A stretch of 14,885 nucleotides of DNA from Candidatus Krumholzibacteriia bacterium (GTDB lineage Bacteria > Krumholzibacteriota > Krumholzibacteriia > LZORAL124-64-63): positions 1-14,885 of the forward strand of contig JACZKN010000098.1 in NCBI GenBank assembly GCA_014859985.1, in the 5' to 3' direction. A program made the position numbers and the translations under genes. This document shows positions 1-6,981 of the stretch, piece by piece. Under the pieces are notes generated by a model. It was not told where the DNA came from. It did not search any database and saw only the letters and a program-made list of their open reading frames with translations. The stretch's first letter is position 1, and each line of letters begins with the position of its first letter.

Positions 1-40
1 CCCCGACCCGAACCCCCAGCGCACGTCCCGGGAGTCCGCC

Positions 41-3000
41 ATGCGCCCAGTCGTCCTTGCCTGCCTGCTCGTCCTGCTCCTGGTCGCCCCCGCGACCGCC
101 GCCGATGAGGCCCTGCTCTTGCGGATGCCCGACGTGGGCGCCACGCAGGTGGCCTTCGTCCACGCCAACGACATCTGGATCGCCCCCCGCGACGGGGGCG
201 AGGCCCGGCGCCTGACCACCTTCGCGGGAGCCGAGACCCATCCCCACATCTCCCCCGACGGCACGCTGGTGGCGTTCTCCGGCGAGTACGACGGCAACAC
301 CGACGTCTACGTGGTGCCGACCCGGGGTGGCGAGCCGCAGCGCCTGACCTGGCATCCGTTGCCCGACGAGGTGCGGGGCTGGACGCCGGACGGCACGCGC
401 GTCGTCTTCGCCAGCGGCCGCACCGGCGCGCCGCGGCCCCAGCCCGCGCTGTGGACGATCGGCCTCGGCGGCGGCCTGCCCGAGATCCTGCCCCTGCCGC
501 GGGCCGAGAACGGCGTGTTCTCGCCCGACGGCAAGCGCCTGGCCTACCAGGTGGTGCAGCAGTGGGACGGCGAGTGGCGCAACTACCGCGGCGGCCAGTG
601 CAACCCCGTGCGGGTGATCGACCTGGCCACGCTGGAGGTGGAGCGCCTGCCCTGGCGGGACAGCAACGATGTGTCGCCGGCCTGGCTGGACGACACGGTG
701 TTCTTCCTCAGCGACCGCGACTGGGCCATGAACGTGTGGGCGTGGAACGCGCAAGGCGGCGAGCCCGTCCAGCGCACCTTCTTCAAGGACTTCGACTGCA
801 AGAACCTGTCCGGTGCCCACGGCCGCCTGGTGTTCGAGAACGGCGGCCGCCTGTGGACCATGGACACAGCCGGCGGCGAGCCGCGGGCCCTGCGCATCAC
901 CCTGTCCGGCGACTTCCCCTGGGCGCGGCCCCACTGGACCGACGCGGTGGACCTGGTGCAGGGCGCCGGCCTTTCGCCCACGGGCAAGCGCGCGGTGTTC
1001 GAGGCCCGGGGCGAGATCTTCACCGTGCCCGCCGAGAAGGGCGACGTGCGCAACCTCACCGCCAGCCCCGGCAGCGCCGAGCGCGCCCCGGCCTGGTCCC
1101 CGGACGGCCTGCGGATCAGCTGGTTCAGCGACGCGGGCGGCGAGTACCGATTGGTGATCGCCGACCAGTTCGGCAAGGTCGAGAAGACCATCGCCCTGGC
1201 GAACCCCACCTTCTACTACACGCCGCGCTGGTCGCCCGACGGGAAGCACCTGGCTTTCGGCGACGCCGACCGCAGCCTCTGGGTCGTCGAGGTGGCCACG
1301 GGCACGGCCCGCCTGGTGGGCAACGAGGGCTTCGCCACCCCCGCGCGCCTGATCTATCCCGAGTGGTCGCCCGACTCGCGCTGGCTCGCCTACAGCAAGC
1401 GGCTGCCCAACCAGTTCAACGCCGTGTTCGTCCACTCGCTGGAGACCGGCAGGTCCACCCAGGTGACCGACGGGCTGAGCGACAGCCACTCGCCGGCCTG
1501 GGACCGGGGCGGCAAGCACCTCTACTTCCTGGCCAGCACCGACTACGGCCTGAACGTGGGTTGGCTGGACATGAGCTCGTACCACCGCCCGCTGAACTAC
1601 GCCATCTACGTGGCGGTGCTGGACGCGGCGGCGCCGTCGCCGCTGGAGCCGCAGAGCGACGAAGAGGACGGGGACGAGGCGAAGGACGAAAAGAAGGACG
1701 AGGAGAAGGACACGAAGAAGAAGGACGAGGCGCCCGTCCCCGTGAAGATCGACTTCGCCGGGCTGGACCAGCGCATCCTCGCCCTGAACGTGCCCGCCCG
1801 GCCCTACGGCGACCTGGCGGCCGGCGACGAGGGCGTGCTCTTCTACACCGAGGAGGTGCCCAACCAGCCGGGCCTCTCCCTGCACCGTTACGACCTGAAG
1901 GAGCGCGAGGCCAAGCCGGTCACCGGCGGCATCACGACCTACGTGCTGTCGGCCGACGGCCGGAAGCTGCTGCTGGGCCGGCCGGCCCACGCCTGGGAGC
2001 TGGCCGACGCGGCCGGCGAGCCCAAGCCGGGCGAGGGGGCGCTGGACCTGGGCGGCCTGCGCCTGAAGGTGGATCCGCCTGCCGAGTGGGCGCAGATGTT
2101 CCGGGAGGCCTGGCGCTTCCAGCGCGACTACTTCTACGTGGACAACGTCCACGGCCTGGACCTGGACTGGGCCTGGGCGACCTACGGGCCCTGGCTGGAG
2201 CACGTGCGCCACCGTGCCGACCTGACCTACATGCTGGACATCCTGGGCGGCGAGACGGCCGTCGGCCACTCCTTCGCCCGGGGCGGCGACGAGCCGGACG
2301 TGGACACGGTGCCGGTCGGCCTGCTGGGCGCCGACTTCACCGTGGAGAATGGACGCTACCGCCTGGCCCGCATCTACCGGGGCGAGAACTGGAACCCGGA
2401 CCTGCGTGCGCCCCTGAGCGGCCCGGGCCTGGACGTCAAGCAGGGCGAGTACCTGCTGGCCGTCAACGGCGTCGAGCTCACCGCGGGCATGAACCCCTAC
2501 AGCCTCTTCGACCGCACCGCCGACCGCCAGACGGTGCTGACCCTCAACTCCAGGCCGGAACCGAAGGGCGCCCGCGAGGTCACCGTCGTGCCGGTGGCCG
2601 AGGAGATCAGCCTGCGCCAGAGGGAATGGATGGACACGAACCGCCGAAAGGTGGACGAGCTGTCCGGCGGCCGCCTGGCCTACGTCTGGGTGCCCAACAC
2701 CGGCGGCGGCGGCTACACCAGCTTCACCCGCTACTACTTCGCCCAGCAGGACAAGCAGGGCGCGGTCATCGACGAGCGCTTCAACCAGGGCGGCTCCATC
2801 GCCGACTACATGGTGGACATCATGTCCCGCCGCCTGCTCGGCTACTTCAACAACCCCGTGGGCGACCGGCAACCCTTCACCGCGCCCAACGCGGCCATCT
2901 GGGGACCCAAGGTCATGATCATCAACGAGATGGCCGGCTCCGGCGGCGACATGCTGCCCTACATGTTCAAGCTCATGGAGATCGGTCCCCTGGTCGGCAC

Positions 3001-3289
3001 CCGCACCTGGGGCGGCCTGGTCGGCATCTGGGACGTGCCCGACCTGGTGGACGGCGGCTTCATCACCGCGCCCCGCGGCGGCTTCTTCGACCTTGAGGGC
3101 GAGTGGCGCGTGGAGAACGAGGGCGTGGCGCCGGACATCGAGGTGGAGATGGAGCCCAAGCTGGTCGCCGAGGGCCGCGATCCGCAGCTGGAGCGCGCGG
3201 TCGCCGAGGCGCTGAAGCTGCTGGAGACCCGGGCGATCGAGCTGCTGGAGCAGCCGGCCGACCCGGTGCGGGTCAGGCGGCCGCAGTAG
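41..3289 (+). CDS. Secreted tricorn-like protease (beta-propeller, PDZ, S41 peptidase)
   Basis: This 1082-residue protein is close in length to archaeal tricorn protease (about 1070), a large serine peptidase that trims oligopeptides. Residues 1-20 form a signal peptide ending APATAA, so this bacterial version should be exported. Residues 30-520 carry TolB/WD40-like propeller repeats (SPDGTLVAF, SPDGKRLAY, SPDGLRISW, SPDGKHLAF, SPDSRWLAY). An acidic/lysine-rich linker lies near 536-565, a PDZ-like segment (GEYLLAVNGVEL) near 800, and the C-terminal tail-specific peptidase core follows. The catalytic residues line up with tricorn: His743 in VGHS (tricorn His746), Ser967 in AGSGGD (Ser965) and a Glu in VENEG, 1025 or 1027 (Glu1023). 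All appear intact. The start is supported by GGGAG six bases upstream. The promoter lies outside the window. The downstream neighbour converges on it, so it is probably monocistronic here. Periplasmic peptide turnover is inferred from the family. Confidence 0.95.
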   Translation: MRPVVLACLLVLLLVAPATAADEALLLRMPDVGATQVAFVHANDIWIAPRDGGEARRLTTFAGAETHPHISPDGTLVAFSGEYDGNTDVYVVPTRGGEPQRLTWHPLPDEVRGWTPDGTRVVFASGRTGAPRPQPALWTIGLGGGLPEILPLPRAENGVFSPDGKRLAYQVVQQWDGEWRNYRGGQCNPVRVIDLATLEVERLPWRDSNDVSPAWLDDTVFFLSDRDWAMNVWAWNAQGGEPVQRTFFKDFDCKNLSGAHGRLVFENGGRLWTMDTAGGEPRALRITLSGDFPWARPHWTDAVDLVQGAGLSPTGKRAVFEARGEIFTVPAEKGDVRNLTASPGSAERAPAWSPDGLRISWFSDAGGEYRLVIADQFGKVEKTIALANPTFYYTPRWSPDGKHLAFGDADRSLWVVEVATGTARLVGNEGFATPARLIYPEWSPDSRWLAYSKRLPNQFNAVFVHSLETGRSTQVTDGLSDSHSPAWDRGGKHLYFLASTDYGLNVGWLDMSSYHRPLNYAIYVAVLDAAAPSPLEPQSDEEDGDEAKDEKKDEEKDTKKKDEAPVPVKIDFAGLDQRILALNVPARPYGDLAAGDEGVLFYTEEVPNQPGLSLHRYDLKEREAKPVTGGITTYVLSADGRKLLLGRPAHAWELADAAGEPKPGEGALDLGGLRLKVDPPAEWAQMFREAWRFQRDYFYVDNVHGLDLDWAWATYGPWLEHVRHRADLTYMLDILGGETAVGHSFARGGDEPDVDTVPVGLLGADFTVENGRYRLARIYRGENWNPDLRAPLSGPGLDVKQGEYLLAVNGVELTAGMNPYSLFDRTADRQTVLTLNSRPEPKGAREVTVVPVAEEISLRQREWMDTNRRKVDELSGGRLAYVWVPNTGGGGYTSFTRYYFAQQDKQGAVIDERFNQGGSIADYMVDIMSRRLLGYFNNPVGDRQPFTAPNAAIWGPKVMIINEMAGSGGDMLPYMFKLMEIGPLVGTRTWGGLVGIWDVPDLVDGGFITAPRGGFFDLEGEWRVENEGVAPDIEVEMEPKLVAEGRDPQLERAVAEALKLLETRAIELLEQPADPVRVRRPQ

Positions 3290-3370
3290 GGGGCGCCGGC
3301 GGAACGTGCACGTGCGCGAGGCGGCGGGGCTTACGCCACGTCCGGCCTGCGGAATGGTCTGACGCGCGGC

Positions 3371-3961
3371 CTACTCGTATCCCCACGGCGCCGGCGGCGC
3401 CGGCACGGGCCGGGTCAGGTCGAAGTCGACGCGGAACTCGCGGCCCTCGCGGGTCAGGCGGTAGGTGAAGGTCCCGGGATAGATGGACATGGACCAGGTG
3501 TTGCCGACCGACTGCGGGATGCCCTGGGCCACGAACAGCTCCTTGGAATACTGGTCGGCGGGGAAGGACTGCAGCGTGGCCCAGCCGGCGTCGACGGTGT
3601 GCCCGCCGTACATGGTCGAGTCGTCGTCGCTGCCGTCCTCGTGCCGGTGGTCGTGCTTGAGCTGGAGCCCCGAGCCGGTGCGCGTCAGGATCCAGGTGCG
3701 CGAGCGGTCCTCGCCCACGTGGAAGGGAATCCTGATGGCGTGCTCGCCGCACTCGCGCACGTGCATGACCAGCCGCCGGTCGGCGAACGACGCGTCCGCG
3801 GCGTTGCCCTCGACCACCTTGCCCTCGAAAGCCTGGCCGCACAGGGCCTGCAGGTTCGCGAAGAAGGCGTCGTGGGTGGGGATCGAGACCAGCGGCTGCG
3901 CGGCCGCCGGCTCGGGGCACAGCCCAGCCAGCAGGACCGCGGTCAGGGCCAGCTTCGTCAT
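3371..3961 (-). CDS. Conserved secreted protein of unknown function (VGEDRSRTW / KHDHRHEDG motifs)
   Basis: The protein has 196 residues. An N-terminal signal peptide (about 1-21, ending PAAAQ) predicts export. The mature part holds two strongly patterned motifs, IPFHVGEDRSRTW (78-90) and LKHDHRHEDGSDDDSTMYGG (101-120), then FPADQ and FDLT near the end. Cys41 and Cys71 could form a disulfide; the third Cys is in the signal peptide. The cluster His103, Asp104, His105, His107, Glu108 and Asp109 looks like a metal or polar binding site, but that is inference. I have an impression of similar small exported proteins in other bacteria but know no name or function for them. The ATG is preceded by AGGAG with a 7-base spacer. 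It converges with the tricorn gene (81 bases between stops) and diverges from the beta-barrel gene, so it is likely transcribed alone from the promoter near 4041-4069. Confidence 0.85.
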   Translation of the reverse strand: MTKLALTAVLLAGLCPEPAAAQPLVSIPTHDAFFANLQALCGQAFEGKVVEGNAADASFADRRLVMHVRECGEHAIRIPFHVGEDRSRTWILTRTGSGLQLKHDHRHEDGSDDDSTMYGGHTVDAGWATLQSFPADQYSKELFVAQGIPQSVGNTWSMSIYPGTFTYRLTREGREFRVDFDLTRPVPAPPAPWGYE

Positions 3962-4040
3962 GGGGTCTCTCCTAGGCAGGTGGCCGACGGGAGCCTGGTC
4001 CGCCGGGCCGGTTATGACATTCCCTCATGTCCAGGACAGC

Positions 4041-4069
4041 ACCATACTGCAAACCACCTTGTGCAGCAA
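4041..4069 (-). promoter_or_regulatory. Candidate sigma70-type promoter for the secreted unknown protein
   Basis: Read on the minus strand, TTGCTG and TATGGT are separated by exactly 17 bases. The expected start of transcription lies near 4034, giving a leader of about 70 bases to the ATG at 3961. The -10 element is identical to the one upstream of the small gene at 10649. It is a hexamer match only. Confidence 0.35.
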
Positions 4070-4120
4070 CTGCTTCCGCCAAGGGTCACGATTCCCTGGC
4101 ATCCATGATCCGGCCGGCTC

Positions 4121-4129
4121 TGGTACACT
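4121..4129 (+). promoter_or_regulatory. Candidate extended -10 element for the beta-barrel gene
   Basis: TGGTACACT matches an extended -10 (TGn followed by TACACT), about 80 bases before the ATG at 4209. No good -35 sits 16-18 bases upstream, so the call rests on the extended -10 alone. Confidence 0.25.
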
Positions 4130-4208
4130 CCTGCCGGGATCGTCCGTGCAGTCGACAAGTCCCGATCAAGCGCTTCACCACGGGGCGGGGCGGGGAAGTG
4201 GAGATCGT

Positions 4209-4802
4209 ATGAAGGCGCTGTTCGTGGTTTCGTTGGTCCTGCTGGGCCTGGGCTGCCGTCCCCTGGCCGCCCAGGAGGCCCCTGCCCTGGGGGAGTACCA
4301 TTTCACCTTCGGGTTCGGCCCGATGATCATGCAGCACGTCACGTTCGAGACCGATGACGCCGGGGTCCACCTCGGCCTGGCCGGCTACAAGCACGTCGGG
4401 CGCGGTTGGTACCTGGGAGCCGAGCTCGGCTTCGGCGAGAGCATGGTGCTGTTCGGGGACGATTCGGGCATCACCATGTACGAGCTGAATGGGAAGCGGG
4501 GCTTCGATCTCGGCGGTGCCTTCGCGGCGGACCTCGGCGCCGGGCTGTCCTACAACCACGTCACCTACGAGCGCAGCAGCCTCTTCGGCACGGACAGCGA
4601 GCCCGGGATCGACGACTGGGTGCTGGGCATCCAGGGACTGGCCGGCATCCACGGCCGGCTGGGCCCGATCCTCCTGGGCGCGTACCTGAAGGCCATGCTG
4701 ACCCAGGACGTTGACGGCGTGCAGGAGGCCGAAGGGCTGCAGGACGGGTGGGACTACTCCAACCTGACGTTCGGCATCCGGTTCGGCTTCCTCATCCGTT
4801 AG
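4209..4802 (+). CDS. Small outer-membrane beta-barrel protein precursor
   Basis: The protein has 197 residues. Residues 1-22 form a signal peptide (hydrophobic core, then RPLAAQ). A Cys at 16 has no proper lipobox before it, so signal peptidase I cleavage is more likely than lipidation. The rest is Gly/aromatic-rich with alternating hydrophobic and polar residues, typical of short transmembrane beta-strands (YHFTFGFGPMI, GWYLGAELGFGES, LTFGIRFGFLIR). At about 175 mature residues it would suit an 8-strand barrel. The last strand ends LIR rather than a terminal Phe. The reading frame stays open far upstream, but the ATG at 4209 is chosen because the signal peptide starts there and GTGGAG lies five bases before it. 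Its TAG overlaps the TAA of the convergent glycosyltransferase gene. Its role (structural, adhesin or pore) cannot be read from the sequence. Confidence 0.8.
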   Translation: MKALFVVSLVLLGLGCRPLAAQEAPALGEYHFTFGFGPMIMQHVTFETDDAGVHLGLAGYKHVGRGWYLGAELGFGESMVLFGDDSGITMYELNGKRGFDLGGAFAADLGAGLSYNHVTYERSSLFGTDSEPGIDDWVLGIQGLAGIHGRLGPILLGAYLKAMLTQDVDGVQEAEGLQDGWDYSNLTFGIRFGFLIR

Positions 4803-5860
4803 AAGCGGCGCTTCGGACCGGGGACCCCGGCCTCGGCGTAGAGGCGCGCGTAGGCGTCGGCCATGGCCGCGGGCGAGTAGCGCGCCACCGTTGCGGTGGC
4901 CGCCGCCGCCAGCGCCTGCCGCTTCCGCGGGTGCGCGTGCAGGTCGACGATGGCCTCCTGCAGGGCGACGGCATCCCCCGGCGGGACCAGGACGCCGTCC
5001 TTGCCGCCGGTGACCAGGTCGGGGATGCCCCCGACCGCCGAGGCGACGATGGGGACCTGCAGGCGCATCGCGTCCAGCAGGATCGAGCCCAGGCCCTCGT
5101 GGCGGGAGGGGAAGACGAAGAGGTCGAAGCAGCTGATGTAGTCGGCGACGTTGTCCACGAACCCCGCGAAGGTCAGGTTGCCGAGCCCCGCCGCCCGGGC
5201 CTTGAGCAGCTCCTCGTCCTCGCCGCGGCCGAGCAGGAGGAAATGGAGCTCCGGCCGCGTTCCTGCCAAGGCCCGGGCCGCGTCGATGAGCACGGACTGG
5301 CCCTTGTGCCCGTCGACCAGCGCGCCGACGTGCCCCACCAGGAACCGGTCCGGGAACCGCGCGCGGATCCGGGCGGCCGCCGCGCCGTCGACGGGGTCGT
5401 CGCTGAAGGCGCTGGGGATGATCGCCGTCCGCGCGCCCGGCGAGACCCGCAGCATCTCCTGCTCGATCACCCGCGAAAGCGCGACCGCCCGTGCCGCGCC
5501 GGCGTACATGATCCGGTTCACGGGGTTCGTCTTGATGCGGTTGTCCACCCGCCGGGTGACGATCAGCGGCAGCCGGTGCACCAGGTGGCAGTAGTAGGCG
5601 AACTGCAGGGCCCGGGTCTCGTGCGCGTGCAGCAGCGCGGCCCCGCGGACCACGCCCGCGCGCAGCGCGTAGGGCTGCTGGAGCCGGACGACCGCCAGGC
5701 CCGGGACGTGGCCCGACCGCGCGGCCAGCTCGGCGTCCTCGCGGGTGATCAGCTTCTGCGCGTAGCCCCGCACGGCGAGCTGCTCGATCAGCAGCAGGGT
5801 CTGGCGCTCGCCCCCGCGGAAGCCCTTCGCGAAGTTGAGGTGGACTATTTCCTGCCGCAA
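4799..5860 (-). CDS. GT4-family glycosyltransferase, probably LPS core or surface glycan
   Basis: A 353-residue GT-B fold glycosyltransferase that would transfer a sugar from a nucleotide-activated donor. The N-terminal HLNFAKGFRGGERQ (7-20) is the glycine-rich acceptor-side loop. GHVGALVDGHKGQ (177-189) and FPSRHEGLGSILLDAM (250-265) belong to the donor-binding half. The family's E-x7-E motif appears as Glu255/Asp263, followed by VASAVGGIPDLV. The frame is open further upstream, but that part only mirrors the preceding gene. No ATG lies near the expected N-terminus. The best start is TTG at 5860, with AAAAGG eight bases upstream, giving MRQEIVHLNFAKG. This start lies inside the last codons of the GT2 gene (16-base overlap), pointing to translational coupling. 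Its stop overlaps the convergent beta-barrel gene stop. The acceptor is unknown; LPS core is inferred from the partner gene. Confidence 0.9.
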   Translation of the reverse strand: MRQEIVHLNFAKGFRGGERQTLLLIEQLAVRGYAQKLITREDAELAARSGHVPGLAVVRLQQPYALRAGVVRGAALLHAHETRALQFAYYCHLVHRLPLIVTRRVDNRIKTNPVNRIMYAGAARAVALSRVIEQEMLRVSPGARTAIIPSAFSDDPVDGAAAARIRARFPDRFLVGHVGALVDGHKGQSVLIDAARALAGTRPELHFLLLGRGEDEELLKARAAGLGNLTFAGFVDNVADYISCFDLFVFPSRHEGLGSILLDAMRLQVPIVASAVGGIPDLVTGGKDGVLVPPGDAVALQEAIVDLHAHPRKRQALAAAATATVARYSPAAMADAYARLYAEAGVPGPKRRF

Positions 5861-6588
5861 TTGAGGTACCTTTTCGTGTAGCGGAAGAACCGGCCGTTGA
5901 AGTCGGACACGGCGATCACCACGCCGCGCCACCCCTCCAGGAAACCCAGCTGCAGCACGTACGACCTGAAGAACGCGAAGTGCGCGGCGGCCAGCACCAC
6001 CAGGAACGAGCGGGTGGTTTTGTCCGCGGCGGCCAGGTCCGAGTACCGGATGACCTTGTGCAGGAGCTGGTCGAGGTCGCGGACGGCGTCGTGGCGGAAA
6101 CTGTGCCCCAGGAGGGTGACCGGGGCGCCGGCCCGGGGCTCGACCCGCTCGTGGACCAGGGCGTCGTTGAACCGGTGGCGGGTCCGGTTGTACAGGCGCA
6201 CCACGCGGTCCCCGCCCCAGCCGCCGTGGCGGACGCGCTTGCCCAGGAGGTAGTTGTCGCGCTTCAGGACGTAGACGGCGTTGGCGTCGTCCAGCGCCAG
6301 CGCTCCGATCTCCGCCGCGAGCGCAGGCGGAATCGTCTCGTCGCTGTCGAGCGAGAGCACCCAGTCGTGCCGCGCCCGGTCGGCCGCGAGGTTCCTGGTA
6401 GGCCCGAAACCGGCGAAGGGACCGTCGGCGACGGTGACGTTCGGGTAGCCGGCGGCGATGCCGCGCGTCCCGTCGGTCGAGTCGTTGAGGTAGAGCAGCA
6501 CCTCGGGAAACGGCCGCAGGCTGCGCAGCGTCGCGTCGATCGTCGGCTCGGCGTTGCTGGCGATGATGACGACCGAGACGGGTCCCAC
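5845..6588 (-). CDS. GT2-family glycosyltransferase, WaaE/KdtX-like
   Basis: This 247-residue protein has the GT-A fold pattern of LPS inner-core glucosyltransferases of the WaaE/KdtX type. Visible elements are VSVVIIASNAE (4-14), LYLNDSTDGT (32-41), FGPTRNLAAD (61-70) and the metal-binding DSD at 81-83 within DWVLSLDSDE. WGGDRVVRLYNR and LVHERVE (146-147 His-Glu) follow. The C-terminal third is aromatic and hydrophobic, suggesting membrane association. The start is GTG at 6588, with AAGGAG five bases upstream. It is the first gene of a two-gene operon with the overlapping GT4 gene. The candidate promoter is at 6643-6672. Sugar and acceptor are inferred only from family resemblance. A general GT2 transferase for another surface glycan is the alternative. 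Confidence 0.9.
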   Translation of the reverse strand: MGPVSVVIIASNAEPTIDATLRSLRPFPEVLLYLNDSTDGTRGIAAGYPNVTVADGPFAGFGPTRNLAADRARHDWVLSLDSDETIPPALAAEIGALALDDANAVYVLKRDNYLLGKRVRHGGWGGDRVVRLYNRTRHRFNDALVHERVEPRAGAPVTLLGHSFRHDAVRDLDQLLHKVIRYSDLAAADKTTRSFLVVLAAAHFAFFRSYVLQLGFLEGWRGVVIAVSDFNGRFFRYTKRYLNCGRK

Positions 6589-6612
6589 GGGATCTCCTTG
6601 GCGGGCGGCGGC

Positions 6613-6636
6613 GGGCGCGCAGGTGGGCGCGCAGGT
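6613..6636. repeat. 12-base tandem duplication (GGGCGCGCAGGT x2)
   Basis: GGGCGCGCAGGT occurs at 6613-6624 and again at 6625-6636, followed by a partial third unit (GGGC). The duplication sits in the 5' leader of the glycosyltransferase operon, between its promoter and GTG start. Confidence 0.85.
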
Positions 6637-6656
6637 GGGCGGATGCTAGCACCTGC
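6631..6656. promoter_or_regulatory. Inverted repeat overlapping the glycosyltransferase promoter (possible operator)
   Basis: GCAGGTG (6631-6637) and CACCTGC (6650-6656) are perfect 7-base inverted arms around a 12-base centre. The candidate minus-strand -10 (6643-6648) lies in that centre, a position where a bound dimer would block transcription. A regulator is not identified and chance in GC-rich DNA is possible. Confidence 0.3.
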
Positions 6657-6672
6657 GGTCTCCGGGAGTCAA
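6643..6672 (-). promoter_or_regulatory. Candidate sigma70-type promoter of the glycosyltransferase operon
   Basis: On the minus strand, TTGACT (6672-6667) and TAGCAT (6648-6643) are 18 bases apart. Transcription would start near 6636, leaving about 48 bases to the GTG at 6588. Confidence 0.45.
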
Positions 6673-6782
6673 TGGCGCGGGCGGGACGCTCGACGCGGAA
6701 CGTGTTTGCGGACAACGGCCTTCCGTGGAACACCCATTGCATTCGCCGCTGGCCCGCCCCGACCCGACCGACAAGATCCCGT

Positions 6783-6811
6783 TTGCATAATCCCGGTTCC
6801 TTGACTATCTT
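6783..6811 (+). promoter_or_regulatory. Candidate promoter of the DEAD-box helicase
   Basis: TTGCAT (6783-6788) and TATCTT (6806-6811) are 17 bases apart. The resulting leader of about 165 bases would be long, as is common for cold-inducible RNA helicase genes, but no leader structure here is diagnostic. Confidence 0.35.
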
Positions 6812-6981
6812 CCCCGCCTACACCGGGAACCATCCCGCTAGCGGCGACAACAACAGGACCCCGCGGATCCCGCGACGGTCACGCCGAATCCCCCTCTTGC
6901 CCTTCACTGTTGTTTGGGTCGGAACGAATACCGTACCGTACGGGTTCTGCCCGTCCGTGTGCGCAGGAGACCAGTTTGTCC

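Larger units (their letters stand above)
6589..6981 (+). other. Divergent intergenic region between the glycosyltransferase operon and the RNA helicase
   Basis: No credible gene lies in these 393 bases. They hold a minus-strand promoter for the glycosyltransferases (6643-6672), a 12-base tandem duplication and an overlapping inverted repeat (6613-6656). Also present are a possible plus-strand promoter for the helicase (6783-6811), giving a leader of roughly 165 bases, and a small hairpin ACGGG-TTCTG-CCCGT (6940-6954) just before the helicase ribosome binding site AGGAGA (6965-6970). Confidence 0.6.

Noticed and set aside
451..3096. Long plus-strand open frame within the tricorn gene
   Set aside because: It is an out-of-frame shadow with Arg/Gly/Pro-rich, low-complexity translation typical of high-GC DNA and no family motifs.
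3483..4208. N-terminal extension of the beta-barrel frame
   Set aside because: It lies antisense to the secreted unknown gene. The signal peptide and ribosome binding site place the start at 4209.
5861..6742. N-terminal extension of the GT4 frame up to 6742
   Set aside because: The extra 294 codons run out of frame through the GT2 gene and give an Arg-rich non-protein translation. The family N-terminus begins at 5860.
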